NCBI GenBank assembly: GCA_951812525.1
Contig: OX638316.1
Span: forward strand, 992,001-1,056,000
DNA length: 64,000 nt
Reading direction: 5' to 3'
From: an uncultured Poribacteria bacterium
Lineage (GTDB): Bacteria; Poribacteria; WGA-4E; WGA-3G
Below the pieces are notes generated by a model that saw only the letters and a program-made list of their open reading frames with translations, ran no database searches and was not told the origin of the DNA. Positions 45,828-55,700 of the stretch are shown one piece after another. Both the position numbers and the translations under genes were made by a program. The first letter of the stretch is position 1. Every line of letters starts with the position of its first letter.

Positions 45828-46025
45828 TTATTCACCGGTTCTCTGGCGGTAACGCCGGGACTGGTCTTTGTCAACCCTACGCATCCGTTTGAGAAGTTCT
45901 TGCGTATCGGGTCTACTAACTTTCTGGCGTTTGGGTCCGTCATTATCACCATCACCATCGCCAGGACCAATTGGTTTTGTGTCTCTCTGTTTGCGTTCAA
46001 GCTGCGCAATGAGTTTGGTTGCCAT
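45828..46025 (-). CDS. ubact: UBact, Pup-like ubiquitin-like modifier
   Basis: 65 residues, small, charged and predicted largely disordered. The middle is Gly/Asp-rich (GPGDGDGDNDGP), and the end, DTQELLKRMRRVDKDQSRRY then RQRTGE, is the UBact signature. UBact is the Pup-related tag of several Gram-negative lineages (established family). The terminal residue is Glu, encoded directly, so no deamidation is needed before ligation by PafA. The helical stretch LLKRMRRVDKDQ would bind the coiled coils of Mpa. A strong ribosome binding site AGGAGAAG precedes the ATG. It lies between dop and prcB. Confidence 0.9.
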   Translation of the reverse strand: MATKLIAQLERKQRDTKPIGPGDGDGDNDGPKRQKVSRPDTQELLKRMRRVDKDQSRRYRQRTGE

Positions 46026-46156
46026 TTATCTTCTCCTTTTTAGTAGTTATCAGTTGTCGGATCTCGGTTACAAGAGGTGCTTGACGTATATCAAAACCGT
46101 TAAGTTCCTCCTTTTAACTGCTAACCCATAACCAACAATCAACAACGAAACCTCTT

Positions 46157-47671
46157 CTATAAACGCAATTTTTTAATAAGGGTTCCAACATCTGGCGATT
46201 CATCGAGTGCTTTGTTATACTGATTTGCGATCTCTGCATCGGCGAGTGCATTAAGATTGACCTCGCGGGTGCGTCCATTGATAGTGAAAGTGATACTATC
46301 CCACTGTATGGCTTTTATAGCATCGTTGAATCGATCAACCGCCCGCCCTCGGAAGTATGCCCGTGTGCCGGTAGGCGGATTATGGAGTGCTGCCTCAATC
46401 TGCTCGTCTGTGACAATACGCCGCATCGGAATCCCGTAGTATAATCCTTCGTCTGGATCAATGTTATGGTATTCCAAATCTAGACTCCGGAGCCATGCGT
46501 CATCCCAAGCGACCCCTTCTTCCTCCGCAAAGGTTTGCAGTAACCATTTCTTCGCCACCCAATCGAGTCTGTCAAGGAGCACCATTGGGTCTTTCTCAAG
46601 TTCGTTGAGGGTATCTTCCCACTCAGCAAGTATCCAGTCGCATTCAAGACTTACACCGTCTCCGAGATGCTTCTGTGCGAGCGCGAGATACTCGCGCTGA
46701 TGGTCAATAGCGGAAAGTGTTTTGCCGTCCGCTGTCATTACTATCCAGCGATAGGTCTGATCGTGCGATACGGTTTTGATGGCATCGATCGGATTCGCGA
46801 GTATTAGACTTTCAGGAACCTTATCTTGTTCAATTAAAGCAATGACGAGTGCCGTTGTACCCACTTTGAGCGCCGTTGCGTACTCGGACATATTTGCGTC
46901 GCCAGCGATGCCGTGGAGTCTGCGATATTTCGAAGGGTCGGCATGTGGTTCGTCCCGCGTGTTGACGATAGGCCGGTTGTGCATAGTATCGACGCTGGCT
47001 TCAACGTGAAAGAAATCGGCGCGCTGCGATAATTGATAATGTCCTGGTGTTGCGAGTCCTGCTTCTGTTTCAATGCCGAGCTTTCCTGCGCCCGCAAAGA
47101 TTTGGCGTGTAATAAAGAAAGGCATAATGCCCTGTTTGAGCTTCTCAAACGGCACTGCCCGCGCCATGAGATAGTTATCATGGCAGCCGTAACTATGCCC
47201 GTGCAAATCGGTATTATTCTTGTACAAAAGCACGCGTTTTCCGAGCCGTTGCGTGCGCGTCTCAGCACAGCGGTGCAGGATCCGTTCACCGGCTTTATCG
47301 TGTGCAACGAGTTCAAATAGACTGCTGCATTCGGGCGTAGAATATTCCGGATGCGCGTGGTCGTTGTAAAGACGTGCGCCGTTCACGAGGATATGATCAC
47401 TCTTAATTTCAGCATGAGAGAGTCGGTTCTTTGCAAGGCGTTCTCGGTCGCGCGCCTCCTCTTCCTTTTCATCAGGATGGTTAGAGAGCGAGTCTGCCCG
47501 AAAACCACGTTCATCTCGAAACGGGTCTTCCCCACGGTAATCCCAGACGGGTCGAAAATCTTCTTGGCGGTAACTTTTTATCAATTCGATTGACTGCTTA
47601 ACAGCATCAATATTCGCCTCATTTTCGAGTGTTATACCGTATTCAGTTTCAATTCCAAAAAGTCTTTCCAT
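46157..47671 (-). CDS. dop: Dop, depupylase/deamidase-like enzyme
   Basis: 504 residues, paralogue of PafA. FGIETEYG at the start, then the Dop-specific insert RPVWDYRGEDPFRDERGF (about 40-58) that PafA lacks. GARLYNDHAHPEYSTPEC, YKNNTDLHGHSYGCHDNY, NTRDEPHADPSKYRRLH, GDANMSEYATALKVG and PPTGTRAYFRGRAV follow, and the C-terminal WDSITF is Dop-type. Dop removes the tag from substrates. Because UBact already ends in Glu, the deamidase role is probably not needed here. It lies 73 bases after mpa and 131 bases before UBact. No strong ribosome binding site was seen. Confidence 0.9.
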   Translation of the reverse strand: MERLFGIETEYGITLENEANIDAVKQSIELIKSYRQEDFRPVWDYRGEDPFRDERGFRADSLSNHPDEKEEEARDRERLAKNRLSHAEIKSDHILVNGARLYNDHAHPEYSTPECSSLFELVAHDKAGERILHRCAETRTQRLGKRVLLYKNNTDLHGHSYGCHDNYLMARAVPFEKLKQGIMPFFITRQIFAGAGKLGIETEAGLATPGHYQLSQRADFFHVEASVDTMHNRPIVNTRDEPHADPSKYRRLHGIAGDANMSEYATALKVGTTALVIALIEQDKVPESLILANPIDAIKTVSHDQTYRWIVMTADGKTLSAIDHQREYLALAQKHLGDGVSLECDWILAEWEDTLNELEKDPMVLLDRLDWVAKKWLLQTFAEEEGVAWDDAWLRSLDLEYHNIDPDEGLYYGIPMRRIVTDEQIEAALHNPPTGTRAYFRGRAVDRFNDAIKAIQWDSITFTINGRTREVNLNALADAEIANQYNKALDESPDVGTLIKKLRL

Positions 47672-47744
47672 TTAGCGTTATCGGTTACCGGCTGTCGGTC
47701 GTCAATCAGAGGAAGGTTCCGCTTTCTGAAGGCTGTTAACTTCT

Positions 47745-49568
47745 TTAGATGACTCGCGATCCAGACGCTTTACGCCGCTCCTGTTTTTCAGCCTTGATAG
47801 GCGTAACCTTGACGACATTAGCGGGATCGTAGTCAAGGAGTTTGAGCCAATCTTCCGTAGCTTCTGTTGGCGGGAAGATTTCGCTTTCGCGATACTCTGC
47901 GGCGAGTGCGTTTAAGAGGTCTGCGCGTGAGATACCACTCTCCTTCTCTGGATTCTGAATTGCACGCTTGAGTGCTGCTTCCTTGGCTCGCTGCACAATT
48001 GATTCAATAATTGCTCCACTACAAAGATGACCGCGATAGAGGATATCACGTCTGCCACTTCGGAGTGAGACTTCAAGAAATCGGTTCTCCTCGCTCTCAC
48101 GGAACATCTCATCAACCACCTGTGCAATTAGGTCTTCAACAGCCTTCTCAGCTGGAATGAGTTCCGGTGGTACTATCTCTCCATCTACACCCACGCTCTC
48201 ACTACTAAGGAGGGCTTCTTCGGCGATTGGTAGTTCCGGTGTAAGGTAGATACGGAAAATGTCCTTTGCAGCGTCGGCATCGGGACGGGTCACCTTAATT
48301 TTTCTGTCAATACGCCCCGGACGTAAGATGGCAGGATCAATTAGGTCTGGACGGTTTGTGGCAAGGATAATAACAACATCCTGTAAGGATTCAATGCCGT
48401 CCATCTCTGCGCAGAACATTGGGACGAGTGTGTTAGAGATGCTATGGGATCTGAGAGCGCGTCGTGTGCCTAAAATGGATTCCGCTTCGTCTATAAACAC
48501 AAAGGCGAGTTTTCCTTCTTCTCGTTTTTCACGTGCAATCTGAAAAATCTCCCTGACCTTCCGTTCGGATTCGCCGAGCCACATGTTGAGGATTTCAGGA
48601 CCTTTGATATGGAGGAAACAGCTTTCAATATCCTCGCCGCTCTCTCTTCGGAGCCGCTGCGTCAAGTTATAGGCAGTTGCCTTACCGATAAGCGTCTTCC
48701 CGCATCCGGGAGGACCGTGAAGTAGAAATCCCTTTGGTGCGCTGTATTGGAACCGTTCAAAAAGCTGAGGATGCAGAATCGGGAGTTCAATCGTGTCTTT
48801 AATCCTTTGGATGGTTTCGTCAAGTCCGCCTACCTTCGACCATGGGATATCGGGGACTGTTTCGAGGGCATACGCATCCGTTTCTTTAGCAGCGAGATGT
48901 TCAAGAGCCACCCGGAAGTTGGAGTCAATCCGTACCTCATCACCGGGTTTGAGTTTTGTATCAGCGAGATCGGTGGAGCGTTCAAGTATGACCGATTGTG
49001 CGTTGGGTTCTTGACCAATGCGAAGCCGTCCATCCGGCATGACATCGGCTATTTTAGCAATGGGACCGGCATCGTTGTACCCGAGTTCCCCAACGACGAC
49101 ATACGCCTCGTTTAGCAAAACACTGAACCCCTTTTTGAGAGCTTTGGCATCCAGTTTTGTATCAAGATTGGCGTAGTATTCAGATCCGCCAATGATGACG
49201 CGTGCGATATCTTCCTTTGGCAATCCGAGCAATGTCCCAATACGATTTGCAGGTGATGTGAGTTTTTCGATCTGCGCCTCCATTTCTGCGTGGATACGGA
49301 GGGCTTCCTGCTGAATTGCGTGGATTCTTTCCCGAAATTCGCCTTCATCGCTGAGGATAGAACGTCGCAGTTCGAGGAGCCACCGGTGGCGACGATCGTC
49401 GACAGGTGTCTCGGCGAGAATGTGGTGAATTAGCTGCAACGTGTAACCGGTGCTAGCGTCCTCATCTTCAAGGGCGAGTTCCTCTTCGATTTCGTTTTCA
49501 TGTTCATTAAATAGGTCATGCGGTTCGGGGCTTGCGCCAGGATTTCTACGATTCTTCTTATCGTACAT
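47745..49568 (-). CDS. mpa: proteasome-associated AAA ATPase (Mpa/ARC)
   Basis: 607 residues. The N-terminal acidic region and coiled coil (about 60-105) capture the tag; an OB-type domain (about 150-215) follows. The AAA module has Walker A GPPGCGKT at 285-292, Walker B FVFIDEAE near 356-363, sensor Asn-405 in ATNRPD, and arginine fingers in RPGRIDR. It unfolds tagged proteins into the 20S core. The C-terminus ends in SGSRVI and lacks the QYL or HbYX tail that docks Mpa on the alpha ring in Mycobacterium, so docking may differ. The ATG is preceded by GAGGAG. This is the first gene of the locus. Confidence 0.93.
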   Translation of the reverse strand: MYDKKNRRNPGASPEPHDLFNEHENEIEEELALEDEDASTGYTLQLIHHILAETPVDDRRHRWLLELRRSILSDEGEFRERIHAIQQEALRIHAEMEAQIEKLTSPANRIGTLLGLPKEDIARVIIGGSEYYANLDTKLDAKALKKGFSVLLNEAYVVVGELGYNDAGPIAKIADVMPDGRLRIGQEPNAQSVILERSTDLADTKLKPGDEVRIDSNFRVALEHLAAKETDAYALETVPDIPWSKVGGLDETIQRIKDTIELPILHPQLFERFQYSAPKGFLLHGPPGCGKTLIGKATAYNLTQRLRRESGEDIESCFLHIKGPEILNMWLGESERKVREIFQIAREKREEGKLAFVFIDEAESILGTRRALRSHSISNTLVPMFCAEMDGIESLQDVVIILATNRPDLIDPAILRPGRIDRKIKVTRPDADAAKDIFRIYLTPELPIAEEALLSSESVGVDGEIVPPELIPAEKAVEDLIAQVVDEMFRESEENRFLEVSLRSGRRDILYRGHLCSGAIIESIVQRAKEAALKRAIQNPEKESGISRADLLNALAAEYRESEIFPPTEATEDWLKLLDYDPANVVKVTPIKAEKQERRKASGSRVI

Positions 49569-49794
49569 TTTGAACGTCTCCTCAGACAGAAACGGATGAC
49601 TTTACGACAGAGTTTACCACACTTCCCACAATTTTGCGAGTATTTATTTAGCTGCCGCCTAAATTCGGGAATTCCGTGATGATTTGCTATAGTTTAGCAC
49701 AATTTGTAACACGAATGCAAGGAAAAAACAAATTTATTCGATATTTGGTGGCTGGCTCTCGGCTGTTAGCAGTCAGGGGTCAGCGGTCAGGGGT

Positions 49795-49863
49795 CGGGAT
49801 TCGGAGATCCCTCCTACAGATGATCAGCAGTCAAGGGTCGGGATTCGGAGATCCCTCCTACAG
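49795..49863. repeat. two identical dispersed palindromes in tandem
   Basis: CGGGATTCGGAGATCCC plus TCCTACAG occurs at 49795-49819 and again at 49839-49863, separated by 19 bases. The same sequence is found inside the lipid kinase gene at 52261-52283. Confidence 0.75.
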
Positions 49864-49911
49864 GTGATTGGGCAATACAACCCAACCTACGGGCAAGAGA
49901 TAACGATTAAT

Positions 49912-49940
49912 TTGACTTCCAAAAGTCTGTATGTTAGGAT
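49912..49940 (+). promoter_or_regulatory. promoter of the acyl-CoA ligase gene
   Basis: TTGACT (49912-49917), a 17-base spacer and TAGGAT (49935-49940). A perfect AGGAGGT ribosome binding site is at 49958-49964. Confidence 0.5.
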
Positions 49941-49969
49941 AAAAGCAAAACAGCAGTAGGAGGTGCGAC

Positions 49970-51745
49970 ATGACACTGATATCTATGTTTGAAGAATCAG
50001 TCCAACAACACGGTAGTAAACCGGCGTTAGCGCATAAACCGAAAGGTGGCACTTATCAAGATATTTCTTATACCCAGTTCGGCGAATCGGTGGACGCTTT
50101 CAGTAAAGGACTAAGTACCTTAGGGGTGCAAAAGGACGACCGGGTTGCACTCTTATCAGAGAACCGTCCGGAGTGGGCGACTACGGATTTTGGTAGCCTC
50201 AAAACGGGTGCGGTAACTGTCCCAATGTTCTCAACGCTGACTGCAGCACAGGTCAGCTACATTTTAAATGATTCTGGGGCAAAAATTATCTGCGTCTCTA
50301 CGGAATCGCAATTGAAGAAAGTACTCTCTATCCGAGACGATGTGCCGACACTTGAACACATAATCCTCTTTGATTCAACCGAAGATGAGACCCCGGAAGG
50401 CGTTATCCAGTTTGAGGATGTCTGTAGTCGCGGCGAAGCAGTAGATTCTACCGAAGAGAGCAGCGTGAGTGAACATGACATCGCGACGATTATCTATACG
50501 TCCGGTACAACGGGTAATCCGAAGGGTGTTATGCTAACGCATGCGAATTTTATTTCAAACCTACAGGCGTGTAAATCGCTTATTGACGTGAGTGAAACGG
50601 ATGTGTTGTTATCGTTCCTTCCGTTATCGCACGTCTTTGAACGGCTCGGTGGACACTATGTACCGCTGTTTTCCGGGGCACAGATCGCGTACGCAGAGAG
50701 CACCTTCACGGTTGCCCGAAACATGCAGGAGATTTCCCCGACGGTGATGCTGAGTGTGCCGCGCCTGTATGAAACGATGCACGATAGAGTCCTAAGTGCT
50801 GTACAAGCGGGTTCTCCGTTGAAACAGAAAATTTTCCATTGGGGCGTTTCAGTCGGTTCAGCGGTGAGTTCAGCGATTCAGCAAGGCAAAAACCCGTCTG
50901 CGATTTTGCGATTACAACAGGGTATTGCAGACAAACTTGTTTTCGCGAAGTTGAAGGCAGCAACAGGTGGCAGGCTACGGTTTTTCGTCTCAGGGGGTGC
51001 GGCGTTACCGCAAGCTATTGCTGAATTTTTCCATGCAGCCGGTATCTTGATTTTGGAAGGCTACGGTTTAACGGAAACCTCACCAGTTATTAGCATGAAC
51101 CATCCGGCAAAATGGAAGTTTGGAACCGTTGGCGTGCCTGTTCCGGGTGTGGAAGTACAGATCGCTGAGGATGGCGAGATATTAACCCGTGGTCCACACG
51201 TTATGAAGGGCTATTTCAATAACGAAGCCGAGACCGCAGAGGTTATCGACGCAGACAGATGGTTTCACACAGGAGACATTGGTATAATTGATGAGGACGG
51301 GTTCGTTAAGATTACCGACAGGAAGAAGAATATCATTGTGCTTTCAAACGGTAAGAATGTAGCACCACAACCGATAGAAAGTGAATTGGTGCAAAGCCCC
51401 TTTATCAGTCAGATTATGCTGATAGGTAACGAACGTAAAAACCTCGCTGCGCTGATTGTCCCTAATTATGATGCACTCAAGGCGTGGGCATCTGAGAACA
51501 ACGTTGAGGCGGCTGACACTTCAGCGATGCTACAGGCAAGAGAAATCCAACAACTCATTCAAGGCGAGATTCGGAGCAGGTTGACAGATTTCGCTGACTT
51601 TGAACAGGTGCGACGGTTCGCTCTTCTTGAACAAGAATTCTCGCAGGAAGCCGATGAGATGACACCGACGCTGAAGTTAAAGCGGAACGTCATCATCGAA
51701 AAGTATGGGGATGTGATAGACGGAATGTATCCCGAGGATGCGTGA
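49970..51745 (+). CDS. fadD: long-chain acyl-CoA ligase (AMP-binding enzyme)
   Basis: 591 residues of the ANL superfamily. The AMP-binding loop YTSGTTGNPKGVMLTH (about 178-193), the acyl-adenylate motif GYGLTETSPVIS and the hinge/A8 region HTGDIGIIDEDGFVKITDRK are all present; KNIIVLSNGKNVAPQPIE completes the pattern. The lid-type C-terminal domain is typical of FadD15-like long-chain ligases, which activate fatty acids with ATP and CoA. The chain length cannot be determined. It stands alone between the proteasome locus and the lipid kinase, with its own promoter. The symbol is used for the family, not for a proven orthologue. Confidence 0.88.
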   Translation: MTLISMFEESVQQHGSKPALAHKPKGGTYQDISYTQFGESVDAFSKGLSTLGVQKDDRVALLSENRPEWATTDFGSLKTGAVTVPMFSTLTAAQVSYILNDSGAKIICVSTESQLKKVLSIRDDVPTLEHIILFDSTEDETPEGVIQFEDVCSRGEAVDSTEESSVSEHDIATIIYTSGTTGNPKGVMLTHANFISNLQACKSLIDVSETDVLLSFLPLSHVFERLGGHYVPLFSGAQIAYAESTFTVARNMQEISPTVMLSVPRLYETMHDRVLSAVQAGSPLKQKIFHWGVSVGSAVSSAIQQGKNPSAILRLQQGIADKLVFAKLKAATGGRLRFFVSGGAALPQAIAEFFHAAGILILEGYGLTETSPVISMNHPAKWKFGTVGVPVPGVEVQIAEDGEILTRGPHVMKGYFNNEAETAEVIDADRWFHTGDIGIIDEDGFVKITDRKKNIIVLSNGKNVAPQPIESELVQSPFISQIMLIGNERKNLAALIVPNYDALKAWASENNVEAADTSAMLQAREIQQLIQGEIRSRLTDFADFEQVRRFALLEQEFSQEADEMTPTLKLKRNVIIEKYGDVIDGMYPEDA

Positions 51746-51755
51746 GGAATAGAGA

Positions 51756-52676
51756 TTAACGCGGGGACATCACTACGAGTCCACCTTTGATTATTTCAAT
51801 CGTCACTGGCGTTTCGCACATCGGTTCGCCGTCGGCGTAAAGGAGTAGTGGTGTCTCCGTTTCTATTGTTAAAGTGCGGGTTTGGTGTATGGATACGGCT
51901 GGATGTGAGACATGCCCACCCCAGAAGAGCGTCACCATAAGCCGAAGCACCGTCAGTTCAGAAACCGGACGGATGATACAGACATCGAAAAGCCCATCAT
52001 CGATACGTGCGTTGGGTACAATCTTAAATCCACCGCCGTATCGGTTTGTGATGCCGGTAGCGGCGAGGAGGAGCGGTCCCTCGTAAGTGCCAAACTCGCC
52101 TTTGAGGTGAACGGAGGGTGGTTCGTAGTAAAAGAGAGTCTCCACGGCGGCGTAAGCGTAGGATGCTGTGCCCGCAAACACGGGTGTTCCTTTCGCGGCG
52201 CGGCGACTCACCTCGGTATCGTAACCACAGGTAGCAATCGTGGTGAAATAGTGTTCCGTTCGGGATTCGGAGATCCCTCCTACTGGGTTGTTCTGATAGC
52301 AACGTCCTAAGTCCACGTGGATAACAGTTCCTGACAAAAGGTTTTCGATCGCCGCTTCTGGCTTCAGTGGTACACCGATAGCGGCGGCAAAATCGTTGCC
52401 GCGACCACATGGAAGCAGACCTAAAACCACATCTGGAACGGTTGCTATGCCGTTTACCACTTCGTGGAGCGTTCCATCACCACCGCAAGCTATTACGAAT
52501 CGGATCCCATCGGAAACTGCTTCGTGTGCCAAGCGTTTTGCGTCGCCAGCTGCTGAAGTGAACACCAATTGCCCTTGATGTCCAGATTCAGTAAGCGCAG
52601 CGTATGCCTGCTCAGCGATGTTTTTTGCCCTGCCTTTACCAGAGATTGGATTTGCGATGACGATAAAGTTGGTCAT
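51756..52676 (-). CDS. diacylglycerol kinase-family lipid kinase with an element-derived insert
   Basis: 306 residues of the DAGK/YegS family. NPISGKGRA (9-17) and the ATP-binding GGDGTLHEV (65-73) are present, and LPCGRGNDFA (88-97) is the variant of LPxGTxNDFA. The family phosphorylates diacylglycerol, sphingosine or similar lipids. Between VDLGR and the next strand (YFTTIATCGYD) there are extra residues PVGGISESRTE (131-141). They are encoded by a dispersed palindrome (52261-52283) identical to the intergenic copies. The frame is kept, and the insert lies in a loop where relatives have a short turn. It converges with the ligase gene at 10 bases. Confidence 0.87.
   Translation of the reverse strand: MTNFIVIANPISGKGRAKNIAEQAYAALTESGHQGQLVFTSAAGDAKRLAHEAVSDGIRFVIACGGDGTLHEVVNGIATVPDVVLGLLPCGRGNDFAAAIGVPLKPEAAIENLLSGTVIHVDLGRCYQNNPVGGISESRTEHYFTTIATCGYDTEVSRRAAKGTPVFAGTASYAYAAVETLFYYEPPSVHLKGEFGTYEGPLLLAATGITNRYGGGFKIVPNARIDDGLFDVCIIRPVSELTVLRLMVTLFWGGHVSHPAVSIHQTRTLTIETETPLLLYADGEPMCETPVTIEIIKGGLVVMSPR
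52261..52283. repeat. dispersed palindrome inside the lipid kinase gene
   Basis: CGGGATTCGGAGATCCC followed by TCCTACT, read in frame as GTA GGA GGG ATC TCC GAA TCC CGA (VGGISESR). Confidence 0.75.
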
Positions 52677-52754
52677 TGGAGTGGTTGTCAGTGGTCGTTA
52701 GCAGTCAGCCATCAGCAGTCGGCTATCAGTAAGCCAAAAACCGATAACTGATAA

Positions 52755-55700
52755 CTATTTAATTATCGCGATTTTTCCTATTTTTTTCAGTGTATCGAAT
52801 TCAAGGACGTAGATGTAGATACCGCTTGAGACATCTGCAGTGTTGTTGCTTGTCAGCCACCACTCCTTGCGGTTGCGGTCTTGCTCGGTTACGTCCAAAG
52901 TTTCAAGCAATTCACCTCTGGCATCAAAGAGTTGGATGCGCGTACCGACAGGTAGTCTGTCGAAAGTAACCGCACCCTTGTCAGCACTGTTCGGTCGGAC
53001 TGGGTTTGGATAGACGCGGACCTGTTTCAGATCTGACACGGCGACCTCGGCGGCACTGAGTGGGATTTCAAGGGGCCGCGTGGAAGCACGAATAGGATTT
53101 TCATCGATATCGGTTACGTTAGAAACGGTAATCTCATACGGGTCTGTTTTGGCAGTCAGAGGTTGCCCGAAGTGTGAAAGAAGACTGTCAGCATCAAACA
53201 CTAAGAGTGCCCGCGTGCCCATCCGATCCCGGATAGCAGAGACAGGCGTTACACCATCAATCCGCTTTTCTATCCGCAATACGTACCGGTTCTCGTTACC
53301 AACGCCGAGGTCCATCCGCCGGTCAAATGTAACAATCACCCAGACATTTTTTCGCAAGGACTCACCGTGCGTGTCAATTTGAGATTCAATTTGTAGGTCG
53401 GGTATCCCTTCTTCAGGACGATGATAGACGGCACGAACTAATTGAGGCGGCTCTCGCGGCGTTGCAGCAACGGCATCGGTGCGCGGCGTTTCGGTCTCGT
53501 TGACTTCCGCTGTAACAGCATACCAGTAGGTGTTATCTTTTGTTACGCGCCGATCAATGTATCTTGGAACGGTGAGGTCTTCGGCTACTTTCTGAAATGT
53601 GTTGTCCGACGGTGCTTTCTCCTTTTTACCTTGCGCGCGGTAGACAGCAAAATGTAGGGTTTGCTCAATTGCGTCGTCGTCCTGTGTGTCCCACGTAACA
53701 TGCACTGCTTTTTCTGTTAAAGGTCTGGCTTCAACGTTCCACGGTTTGAACGTATCAACGGAATCTGGATCTATTGCGAAGATGGATTCAAAACGATAGA
53801 TTCCGTCCTCAAGGTTGACATAAAATTCGTTAAAGTCGTTTTGATTGAGTTCTGCGGTTAAGAGTGCTGGGGTCTCCTGCATCTTCCTGTGCCACAAGGG
53901 TAGCAACGTTGTGCCGTCCCACTTCATGACATAGAGGTTCGGATAGGTCGCGACGATAAGTTCATTGTAACCGTCGCGATCCAGATCTGCGATTGCGAGA
54001 CTGTTCCCGTTCCGCCGGTGCGGCGCGATTGCGACAGCAGCATCACGCGTTTCGCTGGATAACAGGGCATAGCCGTTCGATGTATGCGTAAAAACGAAGA
54101 ACCTCCAGATAAGCGGGCCGGATGTAGGAAGATCCGGTAGCGCAAGGAGTCCACCGACCACAAACTCAGGCTTACCATCTCCGGTGAGATCCCCAGAAAC
54201 AAATTGGGTGATGTCCTCAAGCGGCAGCTGCGCTTGCCATTCCAAGCGGAGGGTATTACCTTCATAAAGGAAAATCTCGCCTTCGCTATCGCCTGCCACG
54301 AGTTCCGTGTTGCCATCCGCATCAAAATCCGCAATAGCAAAGGTTTGGGCGAAGACATTAGAACCTGCAGACTCGTTAACCAATATCGCTTTTTCGACAT
54401 GGGTGTTTACAGTCGGGTCATACTCAAAAACTAAGAGCCGATCGTTATTGTTATCTGCACCGATAATTTCCTTTTGTCCATCACCATCTAAATCAGCGAT
54501 GGTACCACCGGATAGAAAAGTGGACTCCCAGATAATCTGGTGGGGGTATCCACGTTCCTGTGCAGTGCTCTCAATGAGAAAGGTTCGTTCATCATCGGTA
54601 ACGAGTACCTCAAGGAGTGCGTCGCCGTCCGTGTCATCTACTGTCCACGGAATGAACTGTTCCAGATTTGAAAGTCCATCTAAACTCTCAAGCGTGTGTG
54701 CTAGTTCATATCTACCCGTCGGAAGGCGTTCATAGATTGTAAGAATAGCACCCTGCAGTTCGGGATCGGTTTTTGCATCTGAGGTGAGCGGACTCCCGAC
54801 GATTTCCAACAGACCGTCACCATCGAAGTCGGCTGTGACGCTGGCGATATGGAGCGGTGGAACATCAAGAAATTTTTCAATGAACCCACTCGGCGAGATA
54901 TATCCACCAACAACGTCAATGCTGTAAAAAGCACCATCGTTGTCCTCCCTTGATTTGAGGAAGGTGGGATTCTCCGCCTCAACAAAAAATTGGTAAATTC
55001 CGGTCTCCAATCCTAAAGAGACGAAATGCTCTATACCGAGATCCGTCGTGGTAATCGGGGCAAAAGGTGCGAGACTGCCCTGGCGGCGGTAATAGAGTGT
55101 ATTCCGGGTGACATCATCTGTTGCCCATGTAAATGCTGTAAGCCCGCGCTCACCGTAAAGCGTCTCCGTCGCGGTAACGGAGATAATATGGGGCGGCGTG
55201 CGATCTACGCTCAGAACAACCTGATCGTGTGTCTCTTGCCCATCCGCAGCTCTTGTCGTTAGGCGAACGGTGTAAATACCTTCAGGAACAGTTGTGGTAT
55301 CCCAAACAGCTAAGGTTTCACCGATTTTCTGTGCGACGGAAGGCTCGGTGAAAGGCGTAAATTCTGTGGGGACGGTAGATTCACCATAGCTGAGGTGCCA
55401 CGATTGGAATTTATAGCCGCCTGCGGTGCCGATGACGGTAATTGTATCCGCGCCGCCGCTATTAGTTTCGGGAACGAGAATGCGCGCCTGCAATGCCCCG
55501 CTGGCGAGGAGTGCGCGCTCGGCGTTGACAGTCCCTGCGCCTACGAACCTTTCGTCTAACTCATCACTATCCTCCCGGTAAACTGAGTCGGCGGTGTTGA
55601 TGAGTATGTGGCGGACTTCTTCATGCGTAAGTGCTGGTCGTTTTGAGAGTATCAGTGCAGCAACGCCAGCGACGTGTGGGGAAGCCATCGAAGTCCCCGT

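Larger units (their letters stand above)
49569..49969. other. 401-base divergent region between mpa and the acyl-CoA ligase gene
   Basis: It contains two dispersed palindromes, GTTAGCAGTCAGGGGTCAGCGG words, an AACCCAACCTACG word (also near 40924 and 42448) and the rightward ligase promoter. A convincing leftward promoter for the proteasome locus was not found. Confidence 0.5.

Noticed and set aside
42476..47671. Reading the 42476-43918 gene as Dop and the 46157-47671 gene as PafA
   Set aside because: Only the 46157 protein carries the Dop insert (VWDYRGEDPFRDERGF) and Dop-type C-terminus; the other has the PafA-like end.
49795..49863. CRISPR array
   Set aside because: There are only two identical palindromic units 19 bases apart. 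No further repeats or cas genes are nearby, and the unit occurs singly elsewhere.
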